This document shows, in pieces, positions 53,522 through 64,000 of a stretch of 64,000 nt of DNA. The notes under the pieces were generated by a model. That model did no database searches. It was not told where the DNA came from and saw only the letters and a program-made list of their open reading frames with translations. Both the position numbers and the translations under genes were made by a program. How positions within the stretch are numbered: position 1 is the first letter of the stretch; each line of letters begins with the position of its first letter. Origin of the DNA: Verticiella alkaliphila (GTDB lineage: Bacteria; Pseudomonadota; Gammaproteobacteria; Burkholderiales; Burkholderiaceae_B). The DNA is taken from assembly GCF_018904615.1 (NCBI RefSeq), contig NZ_JADCNH010000002.1, positions 1-64,000 of the forward strand, written 5' to 3'.

Positions 53522-55654
53522 TCAGCGCACTCGCATGCCGGGCTGGGCGCCCGGGAAGGGTTCGAGCACATAGATGCCCGGATTGGCCTTTTCGTCTGCG
53601 TGGCTGGCGGCGAGCACCATGCCTTCGGAGACGCCGAACTTCATAGTGCGCGGCGCGAGGTTGGCCACGAGCACGGTGAGCTTGCCCACCAGCTGCGCGG
53701 GCTCGTAGGCTGAACGGATGCCGGAGAACACGTTGCGGTGACGCCCTTCGCCCGCATCCAGCGTGAGGCGCAGCAGCTTCTTCGCGCCTTCGACGTAGTC
53801 GCAGGCGACGATGCGCGCGATGCGCAGGTCCACCTTGGCGAAGTCGTCGATGGTGATGGTGGGAGCGATGGCCTCACCGCCGGGCAGGGCACCATCGGAG
53901 ACCGTCTCTACGGCGGGTACGGCGGCAGCCACCGGCGCAGCCGCCGGGGCGGCCACAGCGGCAGGCGGCGCGTCAGCCGCAGCGGGAATCGTGTCGAAGA
54001 GCGCATCGAGCTGCTTGGCATCGACGCGCTGCATCAGGTGCTGGTACGTGGCGATGCGCGTGGAGGCTACGGTGGCGTCGGCCCAGGTGAAATCGCGATC
54101 CAGGCCGAAGAGTTCACGCGCCACGCGGGCGGACAGCGCCGGCAGCACCGGGGCAAGCAACACGGACAAGGCCTTGAAGCCGGCGATGGCCTGCGAGCAC
54201 ACGCGGTGCAGCGCTTCGCGCTGGACGGCGTCCACCGCCGCGCTGCGCGCCATCACCCACGGCTGGGCCGTGTCGAACACCTGGTTGATGCGGTCGGCCA
54301 GCGCCATGGTCTCGCGGATGGCGCGGCCATACTCGCGGGTCTCGTAGGCAGTCGCCACCGAGGCGGCCACCGCCTGGACTTCGGCGAGGAAGTCCGCGTC
54401 CGGCACGGCGAGCTCACCCTCGAAGTGCTGGTGGATGAACTTGGCGGCGCGGCTGGCGATGTTGACATACTTGCCGACGAGGTCGCTGTTGACCCGGGCC
54501 ATGAAGTCTTCCGGGTTGAAGTCCACGTCCTCGACACGCGCGTTGAGCTTGGCGGCGATGTAGTAGCGCAGCCATTCCGGGTTCATGCCGGTGTCCAGGT
54601 AGCGCAGCGGAGAGATGCCCGTGCCGCGGCTCTTGGACATCTTGGCGCCGCTCACGGTGATGAAGCCGTGCACGTTGATCTGGTCCGGCGTCTTGCGGCC
54701 CGAGAAGTGCAGCATCGCGGGCCAGAAGAGGGCGTGGAAGTAGACGATGTCCTTACCGATGAAGTGCACTTGTTCAGTGCCGCCGGCCGGATCCAGCAAG
54801 GTGTCCATGTCCAGGCCCTGCTTGGCGCAGTAGGCGGACAGGGACGCCAGGTAGCCCACGGGGGCATCCAGCCAGACGTAGAAGTACTTGCCGGGGGCAT
54901 CCGGGATCTCGATGCCGAAGTAGGGCGAGTCCCGCGAGATGTCCCAGTCGGCGAGCTTGCCGTCTTCGCCCAGCCATTCGCGCGTCTTGGCGAACACCTC
55001 GGGCTGCAGGTGCGGTGTGCCCTGCGCGTTGCGCCCGGCCGTCCATTCCTGCAGGAAGGCCACGCAGCGCGGGTCGGAGAGCTTGAAGAAGAGATGCTCG
55101 GACTGGCGCAGCACGGGCGTGGCGCCCGTGAGCGTGGACTTGGGCTCGATGAGATCCGTGGGCGCATAGACGGCGCCACAGACTTCGCAGGAATCGCCAT
55201 TCTGCTCGGGCGACTTGCAGCGCGGGCAGGTGCCCTGGATGTAGCGGTCCGGCAGGAACATTGCCTTGACCGGATCGTAGAACTGCTCGATGACGCGCGA
55301 ATCGATCAGGCCGGCATCACGCAGGCGGCGGTAGATGTCGTGCGAGAGCGCGACGTTCTCCGGGCTGTGCGTGCTGTGCCAATGGTCGAACTGCACGTGA
55401 AAGCCGTTCAGGTATTGCGGGCGCTCGGCGGCGTAGCGTGCCACGAGCTGCTCCGGCGCAATGCCTTCCTTTTCGGCCTTGAGCATGATGGGCGCGCCGT
55501 GCGCGTCATCGGCCCCCACGAAGTGCACCGTGTGGCCCTGCGACCGCATGAAGCGCACCCAGATGTCGGCCTGGATGTATTCCATGATGTGGCCCACGTG
55601 GAAGGAGCCATTGGCGTAGGGCAGGGCAGTCGTGACGAAGAAGGTGCGGGACAT
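53522..55654 (-). CDS. metG: Methionyl-tRNA synthetase with C-terminal tRNA-binding domain
   Basis: MetRS charges tRNA-Met. The 710-residue class I synthetase has the HVGH signature (19-22), a zinc knuckle [17 protein letters not shown] (about 144-160), KMSKS in [12 protein letters not shown], an anticodon-binding helical domain, an Ala/Pro-rich linker (about 575-610), and a C-terminal Trbp111/OB domain ([23 protein letters not shown]). The ATG at 55654 fits the family. aroG starts one base after its stop. Confidence 0.97.
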   Translation of the reverse strand: MSRTFFVTTALPYANGSFHVGHIMEYIQADIWVRFMRSQGHTVHFVGADDAHGAPIMLKAEKEGIAPEQLVARYAAERPQYLNGFHVQFDHWHSTHSPENVALSHDIYRRLRDAGLIDSRVIEQFYDPVKAMFLPDRYIQGTCPRCKSPEQNGDSCEVCGAVYAPTDLIEPKSTLTGATPVLRQSEHLFFKLSDPRCVAFLQEWTAGRNAQGTPHLQPEVFAKTREWLGEDGKLADWDISRDSPYFGIEIPDAPGKYFYVWLDAPVGYLASLSAYCAKQGLDMDTLLDPAGGTEQVHFIGKDIVYFHALFWPAMLHFSGRKTPDQINVHGFITVSGAKMSKSRGTGISPLRYLDTGMNPEWLRYYIAAKLNARVEDVDFNPEDFMARVNSDLVGKYVNIASRAAKFIHQHFEGELAVPDADFLAEVQAVAASVATAYETREYGRAIRETMALADRINQVFDTAQPWVMARSAAVDAVQREALHRVCSQAIAGFKALSVLLAPVLPALSARVARELFGLDRDFTWADATVASTRIATYQHLMQRVDAKQLDALFDTIPAAADAPPAAVAAPAAAPVAAAVPAVETVSDGALPGGEAIAPTITIDDFAKVDLRIARIVACDYVEGAKKLLRLTLDAGEGRHRNVFSGIRSAYEPAQLVGKLTVLVANLAPRTMKFGVSEGMVLAASHADEKANPGIYVLEPFPGAQPGMRVR

Positions 55655-55837
55655 GGCGGATTCTGTGGAAGGCACGGCAAACGGCAACAGGCGATTGTAG
55701 GCGCACCGTGGGGGTGCGCGCATCCCGGATCGCAGGGACGTGCGAACGCCGCGGGCCTCAGGGCCGCGGCGGCAGGGGGGACAGCAGGGTGGGGACGCGC
55801 CGCGCGGGCAGGGCAGACCGCCGCGCGCGCCGATCCA

Positions 55838-56155
55838 TCAGGGCAGGTCGCGTGCTTCGACGTCGGTGACGTTGCGGTTGCGGCGAATCGCAGCGCGAGG
55901 GCGAGCCGGTTCGCTCACCTCGTCGGCGGCGTCAGCCGGTGCGGCACCCGGGCGCCGCACGAAACGCCATTGCGTGCCCCGGCGCGCCTGCCACATGGCG
56001 GCAGCGGGGAAGGGCTTGCCGCGCACGCGCGCGACCACGTACATGACGCCCAGCGCGATGGCGGTCGACACCATGAGCACGAAGGCCATGGCGATCCCCG
56101 CGAGTGCGAGCATCAGGACGACAACACTGCGAAGCAGTCGAGAAAGGGTATTCAT
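55838..56155 (-). CDS. Uncharacterised small inner-membrane protein
   Basis: A 105-residue protein with one or two N-terminal hydrophobic helices (about 8-42), then a basic stretch (ARRGTQWRFVRRPG) and a mixed charged tail. Not a family I can name. It is a single gene between metG and the ApbC gene, divergent from the latter. The ATG at 56155 has weak upstream signals. Confidence 0.6.
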   Translation of the reverse strand: MNTLSRLLRSVVVLMLALAGIAMAFVLMVSTAIALGVMYVVARVRGKPFPAAAMWQARRGTQWRFVRRPGAAPADAADEVSEPARPRAAIRRNRNVTDVEARDLP

Positions 56156-56273
56156 AGGTCAAGTGTACCTTTTACGTAACTCCCTGGCGTTACAGGAAAT
56201 TGCATCGGTGCGATAGGGCCCGGCTATCCGCTATGCTTCATGGGTTGAATGAATGCTAGACCCCAGGAAAACC

Positions 56274-57359
56274 ATGTCGTTGACGACAGACCAGGTGCGC
56301 GACACCTTGAAGAACACCCTCGATCCCGACACCGGCCTGTCGCTGATGTCGACCGGGGCCGTCAAGCAGCTGTCGGTCGATGGCAACGATGTCTCGTTGG
56401 ACCTCGAACTGGGCTATCCGGTTCAATCGCGCCTGCCGGCCCTGCGGACGTTGATCACCGAAGCGCTGATGGGTGAGGGGGCTGGCCGCGTCACGCTCAA
56501 CCTCACCTGGAAGGTGCAGGCGCACGCCGTGCAAGCCGGGATCAAGCTGCTGCCCCAGGTGCGCAACATCATTGCGGTCGCTTCCGGCAAGGGCGGCGTG
56601 GGCAAGAGCACCACCGCCGTGAACCTGGCCCTGGCGCTGGCCGCCGAGGGCGCCACCGTGGGCCTGCTGGACGCGGACATCTACGGACCGAGCCAGCCCA
56701 CCATGCTGGGCATCTCCGGCCAGCCGCGCACCGAAGACGGCATGAACATGGAGCCCATGCAGGGCCATGGGCTGCAGGTAAGCTCCATCGGCTTCCTGGT
56801 CGATCCGGAGGCGCCGATGGTCTGGCGCGGTCCGATGGTCACGCAGGCCCTGGAACAGTTGCTGCGCAAGACGCGCTGGGCCGATCTGGATTACCTCGTC
56901 GTCGACATGCCCCCGGGTACGGGCGACATCCAGCTCACGCTGGCGCAGAAGGTGCCGGTCACGGGCGCGGTGATCGTCACCACCCCGCAGGACATCGCGC
57001 TCATCGATGCGCGCCGCGGACTGCGCATGTTCGAGAAGGTGGGTGTGCCCATCTTCGGGATCGTCGAGAACATGGCCGTGCACATTTGCTCGAACTGTGG
57101 TCATGCCGAGCACATCTTCGGTGAAGGTGGCGGCGAGCGGATGGCCAAGGACGTGGGTGTGGACTGGCTGGGTGCGTTGCCCTTGTCGCTCGCGATCCGA
57201 GAGCAGACGGATGCGGGCAAGCCCACCGTCGTGGCGGAGCCCGACGGCGAGGCCGCCGCTGCCTATCGTGCGATCGCGCGCCGGGTGGCGGGCCGGGTTG
57301 CCGCGCAGGGGCGCGACATGTCGAGCAAATTTCCTTCCATCGTCGTGCAGAACACCTGA
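56274..57359 (+). CDS. apbC: Mrp/ApbC-type iron-sulfur cluster carrier ATPase
   Basis: A cytoplasmic P-loop NTPase that carries and transfers [4Fe-4S] clusters. The 361-residue product has an N-terminal MIP18-like domain (about 1-85), the deviant Walker A GKGGVGKST (about 104-112), Walker B VVDMPPGTGD, and the cluster-binding CSNC in MAVHICSNCGH (about 272-275). The ATG at 56274 follows CCAGGAAAA; an upstream ATG at 56253 would add seven residues. tamA begins seven bases downstream. Confidence 0.94.
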   Translation: MSLTTDQVRDTLKNTLDPDTGLSLMSTGAVKQLSVDGNDVSLDLELGYPVQSRLPALRTLITEALMGEGAGRVTLNLTWKVQAHAVQAGIKLLPQVRNIIAVASGKGGVGKSTTAVNLALALAAEGATVGLLDADIYGPSQPTMLGISGQPRTEDGMNMEPMQGHGLQVSSIGFLVDPEAPMVWRGPMVTQALEQLLRKTRWADLDYLVVDMPPGTGDIQLTLAQKVPVTGAVIVTTPQDIALIDARRGLRMFEKVGVPIFGIVENMAVHICSNCGHAEHIFGEGGGERMAKDVGVDWLGALPLSLAIREQTDAGKPTVVAEPDGEAAAAYRAIARRVAGRVAAQGRDMSSKFPSIVVQNT

Positions 57360-57365
57360 ACCCGC

Positions 57366-59363
57366 ATGCAGCGCTTCCGGCCCCGCGTCACTGTCGCCAG
57401 CCGCTGGCTGATTCTCGCACCCTGGGCGTTCGGGCTGTCTGCCGCGCATGCGCAGCAGGCCCGCCCTGAGGTCACGATCGACCCCGGTGGCGTACCTGCC
57501 GCGGTACTGCAGGCCGTGACGCGGTCCGTGGACCACATCGTGTCGCTGTCGCAGGACCAGGACGGCGGCGAAATCGACCGCCTGCGCCGACGGGTGCGCG
57601 ACGTCACCATCACGGCTCTCGCCACCGAAGGCTACTTTTCGCCGGAAGTCACGCTCGACGTGGGCGAGGATGTTGGCGGGGAGACGTGGGACATTGCGAT
57701 TCAGCCGGGCGAGCGCACCGTGGTGTCGACGCTGGATCTGGGTTTTTCCGGGGCCATCGAGCTGCCGGCCTACGCCGAGCGCGTCAGTGCCATGCGCAAC
57801 GATTGGCGCCTGCCGGTGGGACAGCCGCTGCGCAGCGAGCAGTGGGAAACCGCCAAGCGCGAGCTCATCGGCTCGGTGAGCGAGCGGGATTTCGCGCTCG
57901 CCCGCATCCAGCAGTCGCAAGCACGGGTCGACGCCGATGCGGCGCAAGCCGATCTCACCGTCCAGGTCGAGAGCGGCCCGCAAGTCGTCCTGGGCGAACT
58001 CGAGATCATCGGGCTGCGGCGCGTGCCTGAGAGTCTCATCCGCCGGTACGTGGCGTACCAGCCGAACGAGACACGCTATGACCGGCGCCAGTTGATCCGC
58101 TGGCAGCAGGACATGCAGAGCACGCCATTCTTCTCGTCGGTCGACGTGGGGCTCACACGATCGACGGGGCGGCGCACCATCCAGCAGGTGGCCGATAGCG
58201 CCGCGCAAGCCGAGGGAGCGGGCGATCTGGATGCCATCCGGCGCACGCCGGCATCGCAGGCCGCAGCGGCCGAGGTGCCTGACGACGACGAGGACGACGA
58301 CGACGCGCAGACGCGCGACACGGCCAGCGAGGCGCCGGCCGGCCAGGCGGCGCCGCGCAGCAATCTCATGCAGCGCGAGCGCCTGGTCGTCCCGGTGCGG
58401 GTGTCGGTGACGGAGGCACCCGCCCGGCGCGTGGGCGCGGCCATTGGCGTCGACACGGACGTTGGCCTGCGCGTGGAAGGCACCTACCGGCAGAACATCG
58501 TGGCAGGTCTGCCCGTCGAGCTCCAGTCCGGCATCGGCATCGACGCGGACCGCCAGACGGCCTTCGCGGATTTCTACCTGCCGCCGAGCCCCAAGGGCTA
58601 TCGCGACCGCGTGGGCGTGCTGGCCGAGCACAACGACATCCAGGGGCAGGATGTGCGCCGCGTGGCGCTGGGCGGTGTGCGCAACCGCATCCGTCCGGCA
58701 GGCGACGGCAGCCGTGTCGAGTACGAAACCAACGCCGGCCTGGTGGCTGCGTATGATGACGTGCGTGTGGACGGCGGCGAGAGCTATACGCTGCCCTCAC
58801 TCACGGCCACCTACCAGTGGCTGCGGCGAGACGTGGACAGCAAGTACAACCCGCGCCAGGGCCATCTGATCGATCTCGGCGTGGGCGTGGGCTCCTCCGT
58901 GCGCGACTTCAAGCCCTACAGCCGCCTGCAGGCCCGCGGCCAGTACTGGTGGCCGATCGGCGCGCGTGATCTCGTCACCGTGCGTGGCGAAGTGGGCAAG
59001 GTCTGGTCGGGCGGCAACACGCGCATCCCGGCGGATTTCGGATTCCGCACCGGTGGCGCACGCACGATCCGGGGCTATCGCTATCTGGGGCTGGGGATCG
59101 ACGACGGCAATGCCGTCGTGGCGGCCCCCGCGTTGGCCGTCGCGAGTGTGGAGTACCAGCACTTCTTTACCGACATGCTGGGCGTCGGCGTGTTCGTCGA
59201 TGCAGGGGATGCCGCGGCCTCGTTCCGCGACATGGACATCGCCTGGAGCGTGGGCAGCGGGCTGCGCGTGCGCACACCGGCCGGTCCGATCTTCGTCGAC
59301 CTCGCCTGGGCCGACCGTGACAAGCGGTTGCGCCTGAGCTTCTCGCTGGGTCTGGCGTTTTGA
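57366..59363 (+). CDS. tamA: TamA, outer-membrane translocation/assembly factor (BamA family)
   Basis: TamA works with TamB in outer-membrane protein or lipid transport. The 665-residue precursor has a signal peptide (cleavage after AHA, about 29), three POTRA-like domains (about 35-270), an acidic insertion (DDDEDDDD near 302-309), and a 16-strand BamA-type barrel with GFRTGGARTIRGYRYLGLG (the VRGF/Y-type motif) and a final Phe. tamB overlaps its stop. The acidic insert is not a usual feature. Confidence 0.92.
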   Translation: MQRFRPRVTVASRWLILAPWAFGLSAAHAQQARPEVTIDPGGVPAAVLQAVTRSVDHIVSLSQDQDGGEIDRLRRRVRDVTITALATEGYFSPEVTLDVGEDVGGETWDIAIQPGERTVVSTLDLGFSGAIELPAYAERVSAMRNDWRLPVGQPLRSEQWETAKRELIGSVSERDFALARIQQSQARVDADAAQADLTVQVESGPQVVLGELEIIGLRRVPESLIRRYVAYQPNETRYDRRQLIRWQQDMQSTPFFSSVDVGLTRSTGRRTIQQVADSAAQAEGAGDLDAIRRTPASQAAAAEVPDDDEDDDDAQTRDTASEAPAGQAAPRSNLMQRERLVVPVRVSVTEAPARRVGAAIGVDTDVGLRVEGTYRQNIVAGLPVELQSGIGIDADRQTAFADFYLPPSPKGYRDRVGVLAEHNDIQGQDVRRVALGGVRNRIRPAGDGSRVEYETNAGLVAAYDDVRVDGGESYTLPSLTATYQWLRRDVDSKYNPRQGHLIDLGVGVGSSVRDFKPYSRLQARGQYWWPIGARDLVTVRGEVGKVWSGGNTRIPADFGFRTGGARTIRGYRYLGLGIDDGNAVVAAPALAVASVEYQHFFTDMLGVGVFVDAGDAAASFRDMDIAWSVGSGLRVRTPAGPIFVDLAWADRDKRLRLSFSLGLAF

Positions 59364-62300
59364 AGGGCCGGCGCGCCCTTGTCTCGCGGCTGCGGCGGTC
59401 CCGTTCGCGCCGCGCGCAGTCCGGTTTCCTCACGGCGCTGCTGATCCTGGTGCTCGTGCTGGTCTCGGCGGTGGTGTTTCTCGTCACCACCAACGCCGGG
59501 GCGAATCTTGCGCTGCGGCTGGGCCTGTCGGCCACCGGGGGCAGCGTGACGAACGTGGAGGGCTCGCTCTGGCGCGGCCTGCGCGTGGGCGAGCTGCACT
59601 ACACCAGCGAGACCCTGGACGTGCATGCGCGCGACGTCGTGCTCACCGTGGATTGGCCGGCCATCGCTCAGCGCCGCTTGCGTGTGCTCGAAGCGAGCGT
59701 GCAGTCGCTGGATCTGGCGCTGCGCAGCGACGACACGGCACCCGCCGAACCGTCGACCCCGTTCACGATGCCGGAGTGGCCGGCGCTGCCGGGCAGCGTC
59801 GAGCTGCGGCGCGTGGCGCTGGGCGAGCTGCGCGTCACGCAGGATGGCGAGCCGATCTACGTGGACGTGCGCGATGTCGTGGCCAGCCTGTCGGCCGACA
59901 GCGAAGGCGGCTTGCTGGTGCTCGAAAGCCTGTCCGTGCGCACACCGGAGGCGGGCGCCGATCTGCGCGGCACGGCCAGCGTGGGCGGGCGAAGCCCCTT
60001 GACGCTCGACGTGCGCGTGGCGGGTGACGTGCAGCAGGCCGATCTTGCGGCTGAACTCGACCTCACCGCGCAAGGCACGCTCGAAGACCTTGCGGTGATC
60101 CTGGTGGGATCGGGCGAGGGAATGGCGATCGACGCGAGCGCGCGGTTGGCGCCGCTGTCGTCCACGCTGCCCGTGCGCGCCTTGCGTGGCACCGTACGCG
60201 GCATCGATCCGGGCGCGTGGGTGGATGGCTTGCCCTCGGCACTGCTCAACCTCACCGTCGATGCCCAGCTCGATGGCGTGCTGCTGGCCGATGCGCAGGC
60301 GGCGCAGGAAGCCGAGGCTGCGGCCACGCCGGCGTCGGGCGCCAAGCCGCCGGCTGGGGTCAGTGCAGCGCGGCCTCAACCCGCTGACAGTACGTCGCCA
60401 GCGCCCGTGGCCCCCGCCCCAGCACCGGCCGAGGCCACCGATTGGCGCGAGACGATTCGTGGCCTCACCGCGCGGATCTCGCTGTCCATCGACGAAGGCA
60501 GCCTCTGGCAGAAGCAGCCGTTGCGCGGCAAGCTCGACGCGCGTCTGGAAGATGCGCGCCTGCCGGAGCTCGCCCTGGATCTGTCCGTGGCCAAGGAAAA
60601 CACCGTCCGTCTGCGCGGCGCCTTCGGCGGCGCGGGCGACCAGATCACATTCGCCCTGGCCGCACCGCGGCCGGCGGCCTTCTGGCCAGGGCTGGAGGGC
60701 AGTGCCCGGCTGGAAGGTCAGCTGCGCGGCATGCTCGAAAAGCATGAGCTCACGGTGGCGGGCCGGGTGGATCACCCGCTGCTCGCCGCGGCCCCGCGGC
60801 CTGCCAATTCGGGCCGAAGGTGCGCATCGAGACCGTGGCACCGGGGCAGAACGAAGTCGTCGATACCGGTCAGGACGCGCTGGATCTGCCGAGCGTATTG
60901 CGTCAGGGCGCTTTCGACGTGCGGCTCGCCGTCAACGGGGCGTGGGACGCTGGCCGCCAAGGTCAACTGGGACCGGGTCGCGACGGTTGGCGCGGCACCA
61001 TCGACACGCTGGACGTGCGCAATCGGCAGGCGGGCGTCGCCCTGGGCTCGGCCGCCCAGGTGGCGGTGGTGCCGGGCGAACCGCTGCTCTGGTCGGTCGG
61101 CCAGACCAACGTGCAGTTGCGCCTGCCCGGCCAGCGCGCCATCGTGATCGCGCACCGTGCCTCCAGCGGCAGCGGCACGCAGTGGCGCACGTCGGGTGCT
61201 GTCGATGGCCTCACGCCGGCCTGGCTCGTGGCGCAGCTGCCGCGGCTCAAGGATCCGTTGCGCGTAGACCTGGACTGGGATCTCACGATGGGCCAGGCGC
61301 TGGCTGGTACCGTTAATCTCACACGCCGCAGCGGCGATCTGGCCATTCCCGGCACGCCACCGCTGCAGGCCGGCCTCACCGAACTGCGGCTGCGCGCGCG
61401 CGCCACGCCCACCTCGGGTAACGCGAGCACGTTCGCCTTCGACGCGCGCGTCGCCGGCAAGATGCTGGGTTCCATCGACGCCACTGGCACCACCACGCTT
61501 ACCGTGGTGGACGGTGTCCCCACCCTGGCCGAGACGCAGCCGGTCACGGTCGACGCCAAGCTCGCGATTGCGGACATCGCGGTCTTCAACGGCCTGGTGG
61601 GCGACACCATGGACATCGGCGGTCGCCTGGCGGGCGACGTGCGGGTGCAGCGCCAGGGTGGTGTGTGGGCCGCGGGCGGACCGCTCACCGGCTCGGGGCT
61701 GCGCGTGGTGCTGATCGACGAAGGCATCCGCCTGCTCGACGGCACGCTCAGTGCCCGCCTGGCCAATGGTCAACTCGTCGTGGACAGCCTGCGCTTTCCG
61801 GGCGTGATGCGCGCCGCGCCGCGCGACAGCCGCATCCAGGCGTGGCTGAAGAACAACGCGGCGGGCTCGGCCGTGGAGGCGACCGGCGCCTGGTCGCTCG
61901 AAAGCTCGAGCGGACAGGCCACCGTCACGCTCACCCGCTTTCCGCTGGTGCAGCGTGCGGACCGCTTCATCGCGGGCTCGGGCAAGGTCGACATCGTGAT
62001 GGGCCCCAACCGTCTGGACATCACGGGCAAGGCCGTGGCCGACGTGGGCTGGATCAGTCTGGAGGGCGCGTCCGACGTGCCCTCGCTTGCGAGCGACATC
62101 GTCATCGTGCGCGCAGGCGACGAGGCCGAGCGCGCCACCGCCTTGCCCATGCGGCTGGATCTGGAAGTGGATCTCGGCCGGCAGTTCTACCTGCGCGGCA
62201 TGGGCCTGGACACCGCGCTCGAAGGGTCGATCCGCATCCGCAACACGCGCGCCGGCCTGCGCGCCAACGGCGTCGTGAACACGCGCGAAGGCCGCTTCAG

Positions 62301-62907
62301 CATCTATGGCCAGACGCTGGTCGTGCGCAAGGGCGCGGTGACGTTCCAGGGCCTGCTGGACGATCCGCTGCTCGACATCATCGCCGTGCGCGAAGGCGTG
62401 CGCATCGAGGCCGGCGTGCAAGTGAGCGGCACGGTGCGCCAGCCGATCATCTCGCTCGTGTCATATCCGGACGTGCCCGAGGTGGAGAAGCTCTCGTGGC
62501 TGCTGCTGGGACGGGGCCCCGATGCGAGTGGCGCCGACGCCGGCATGCTGCTCGCGGCGGCGGCATCCTTGCTGGGCGATGAGGACAGCGAACCGATCTA
62601 CCGACAGCTCGGCCTGGATGAACTCGGGCTGCGCTCCGGTCTGAACAGCGGGCTGGGCGGGCTGCTGCCTGAGCGTACGGTGGTGGGCAGCGTGACCTCA
62701 TCCGTCGATAACAATGCCGATGCGCAGTTCCTCGTGATCGGCAAGCGGCTGAACGACGCGTTGTATCTGACCTTCGAGCAGGCCTTGTCCGGCAGCGAGA
62801 CCGTGGTGCGCGCGAGCTACCAGATCTCCGAGCGGCTGACGGCGGCCGTGCAGGGCGGCACGATCAACGGCCTGCGTCTCGTCTGGTCGCTGGTATTCGA
62901 CGATTGA
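59360..62907 (+). CDS. tamB: TamB (DUF490) translocation component, broken by a frame change near 60,785-60,815
   Basis: TamB is a large inner-membrane-anchored protein bridging to the outer membrane. The first frame has an N-terminal helix (about 22-42), GGSVTNVEGSLWRGLRVGELHY and the AsmA/TamB repeats up to about 60,800. The remainder, with QFGPKVRIETVAPG onward to the DUF490 C-terminus (RIRNTRAGLRANGVVNTREG, ending LRLVWSLVFDD), is in another frame. The span is two more than a multiple of three, so one base appears missing at a GC-rich spot. Translation appears to begin at TTG (59360), overlapping the tamA stop (TTGA). Full length would be about 1182 residues. Confidence 0.85.
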
Positions 62908-62999
62908 GGGGTGGGGCGCCGGGCATGGCGACCTGCCCCGGTGCCCCGTCTCGCCGGCTTTGGGCTACCCTGGCGCCTTCGCCCTCTGCGGTTGCGCTC

Positions 63000-64000
63000 A
63001 TGTCCAATTCCTCACCGCCGCCTGCCGATCCGTCGTCCGACGCGCGTGCGCGCCGTCGCGGGCGCGGCCATGGCGGCATCACGCTGACCGACGTGGCGCG
63101 CCTGGCCGGGGTCTCGCCGATGAGCGCATCGCGTGCCCTCAATTCGCCGGATCAGGTCTCCGAGCAGATCCGCGCCCGTGTGCGGGCCGCGGTGGAGCGC
63201 ACGGGGTATGTGGCCAACCGCGTCGCCGGGGCGCTTGCGTCCCAGCGCAGCCGGCTGGTGGCGGCGGTGGTGCCGTCCATTGCCGGGCCCGTGTTCCAGG
63301 ACATGGTGCAGTCGCTGATCGCCGAGCTCGCCGCGTCGGGCTACCAGCTCATGCTCGGCCAGAGTGGCTACGGGCTCCAGGAAGAGGATGCCCTGCTCGA
63401 GGCCATCATCGGGCGGCGTCCCGACGGCGTGGTGCTGGGCGGGGTCGTTCCCTCTGCGGCGGGGCGGCTGCGCCTGCGTGCCTCGGGCATTCCCGTCGTC
63501 CAGACCTGGGATCGGCTGGATGACCCGATCGACATGCTCGTGGGCTTTTCCCACGAGGCGATCGCCACGGCGGTGGCGCACTTCCTGGTGGCGCGTGGAC
63601 ACCGTCAGCTGGCCTTCGTCGGCGGCGACCATGAACGTGCGCTGCGGCGCGCCGCCGCATTCCAGCAGGCTGCGCAGCAGGCGGCGGGCGAAGGTAAGGC
63701 GGTGAGCGCGATCACCGAGGCGGTGCGTGCACCCGCAGGGGTCGGCAGTGGCCGGGAGGCGCTGCGCCAGATTCTCCAGCGCCAGCCGGGCACCCAGGCG
63801 GTGTTCTGCAGCTCCGACGTGCTTGCCCTGGGTGTGCTCACCGAGGCTCAAGCACAAGGGCGATCCGTGCCCGGCGAACTCGCCGTCATCGGCTTTGGGG
63901 ATCTGCATTTCGCGGCGGACATCGTGCCTTCGCTCACCACCGTGCACATCGATTCTCAGGCGATTGGCCGCCATGCGGCACGTTTCATCGTGGCGTGTGC
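63000..64000 (+). CDS. LacI/GntR-type transcription regulator, cut by the right edge
   Basis: The first 333 residues are in the window and no stop is reached. After a Ser/Pro/Arg-rich lead-in (about 1-26), ITLTDVARLAGVSPMSASRALN is the LacI helix-turn-helix. The hinge follows, then a periplasmic-binding-protein-like ligand domain with VVPSIAGPVFQDMVQSL, YQLMLGQSGY, DGVVLGGV, and VIGFGDLHFAADIVPSLTTV. The sequence most resembles the gluconate-repressor (GntR) branch of LacI. Start at 63000 is supported by family layout. The target operon would lie to the right. Confidence 0.88.
   Translation, partial: MSNSSPPPADPSSDARARRRGRGHGGITLTDVARLAGVSPMSASRALNSPDQVSEQIRARVRAAVERTGYVANRVAGALASQRSRLVAAVVPSIAGPVFQDMVQSLIAELAASGYQLMLGQSGYGLQEEDALLEAIIGRRPDGVVLGGVVPSAAGRLRLRASGIPVVQTWDRLDDPIDMLVGFSHEAIATAVAHFLVARGHRQLAFVGGDHERALRRAAAFQQAAQQAAGEGKAVSAITEAVRAPAGVGSGREALRQILQRQPGTQAVFCSSDVLALGVLTEAQAQGRSVPGELAVIGFGDLHFAADIVPSLTTVHIDSQAIGRHAARFIVAC

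Noticed and set aside
1-64000. CRISPR arrays, insertion sequences, prophage genes, tRNA or rRNA genes
   Set aside because: No spaced repeats, transposase or integrase motifs, or tRNA-like cloverleafs other than tmRNA were seen on either strand.

Overview
The window reads as chromosomal DNA of a high-GC betaproteobacterium of the order Burkholderiales, most likely family Alcaligenaceae (the Bordetella/Achromobacter neighbourhood). The clues are the ompA-ubiG-gph block beside gyrA-serC-pheA-tyrA, an OmpA with the Bordetella-type N-terminus, a GyrA with Gln at position 83, a tmRNA tag of the ANDER type, and an FNR-controlled cbb3 oxidase cluster. No rRNA, tRNA, insertion sequence, phage gene or CRISPR array is visible. 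Coding density is high throughout.

Layout. 1-3.2 kb: start of a short-chain dehydrogenase, a YchJ protein, a ferritin-like DUF455 protein, a putative Na+/H+ antiporter and a KGG stress protein. 3.3-14.4 kb: a microaerobic respiration block with a TauE/SafE membrane protein, hemN, fnr, ccoNOQP-ccoG-fixH-like, ccoS, ccoI and an azurin gene. FNR boxes lie in front of hemN, ccoN and ccoI. 14.4-22.8 kb: a penicillin-acylase-family hydrolase, ribB behind an FMN riboswitch, a His-tailed protein, a VTT membrane protein, a small anchored protein, a MotA/MotB-like stator pair and a TPR protein. 22.8-31.0 kb: ahpC-ahpF, a three-gene MacB-like export system, and lemA with an M48 membrane protease.

31.0-36.7 kb: an exported RidA next to a Tat-exported, lipid-anchored PLP enzyme. 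Divergent from these is a Cache sensor kinase with a NarL-type regulator, followed by a convergent MFS carrier. 36.8-41.0 kb: mntP behind a manganese riboswitch, ppiC, a zinc-ribbon membrane protein, an orphan Nif11-like peptide precursor, an ADP-ribosylglycohydrolase and ssrA (tmRNA). 41.0-45.8 kb: a Fur-box-controlled TonB receptor, gph, ubiG and ompA. 46.4-64 kb: gyrA-serC-pheA-tyrA with overlapping ends, aroG-metG on the other strand, a small membrane protein, an Mrp/ApbC ATPase, tamA-tamB, and a LacI-type regulator cut by the right edge.

The clearest functional unit is microaerobic respiration: oxidase, its copper and assembly factors, an oxygen-independent haem enzyme, an electron carrier and the oxygen sensor that probably controls them. 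Serine, phenylalanine and tyrosine synthesis is grouped near 49-53.5 kb. Three genes (ccoI, the motB-like gene and tamB) are each broken by a single-base frame change in very GC-rich sequence, so sequence quality should be checked before any of them is called a pseudogene. The two most unusual items are the exported PLP-enzyme/RidA pair and the orphan Nif11-like precursor.
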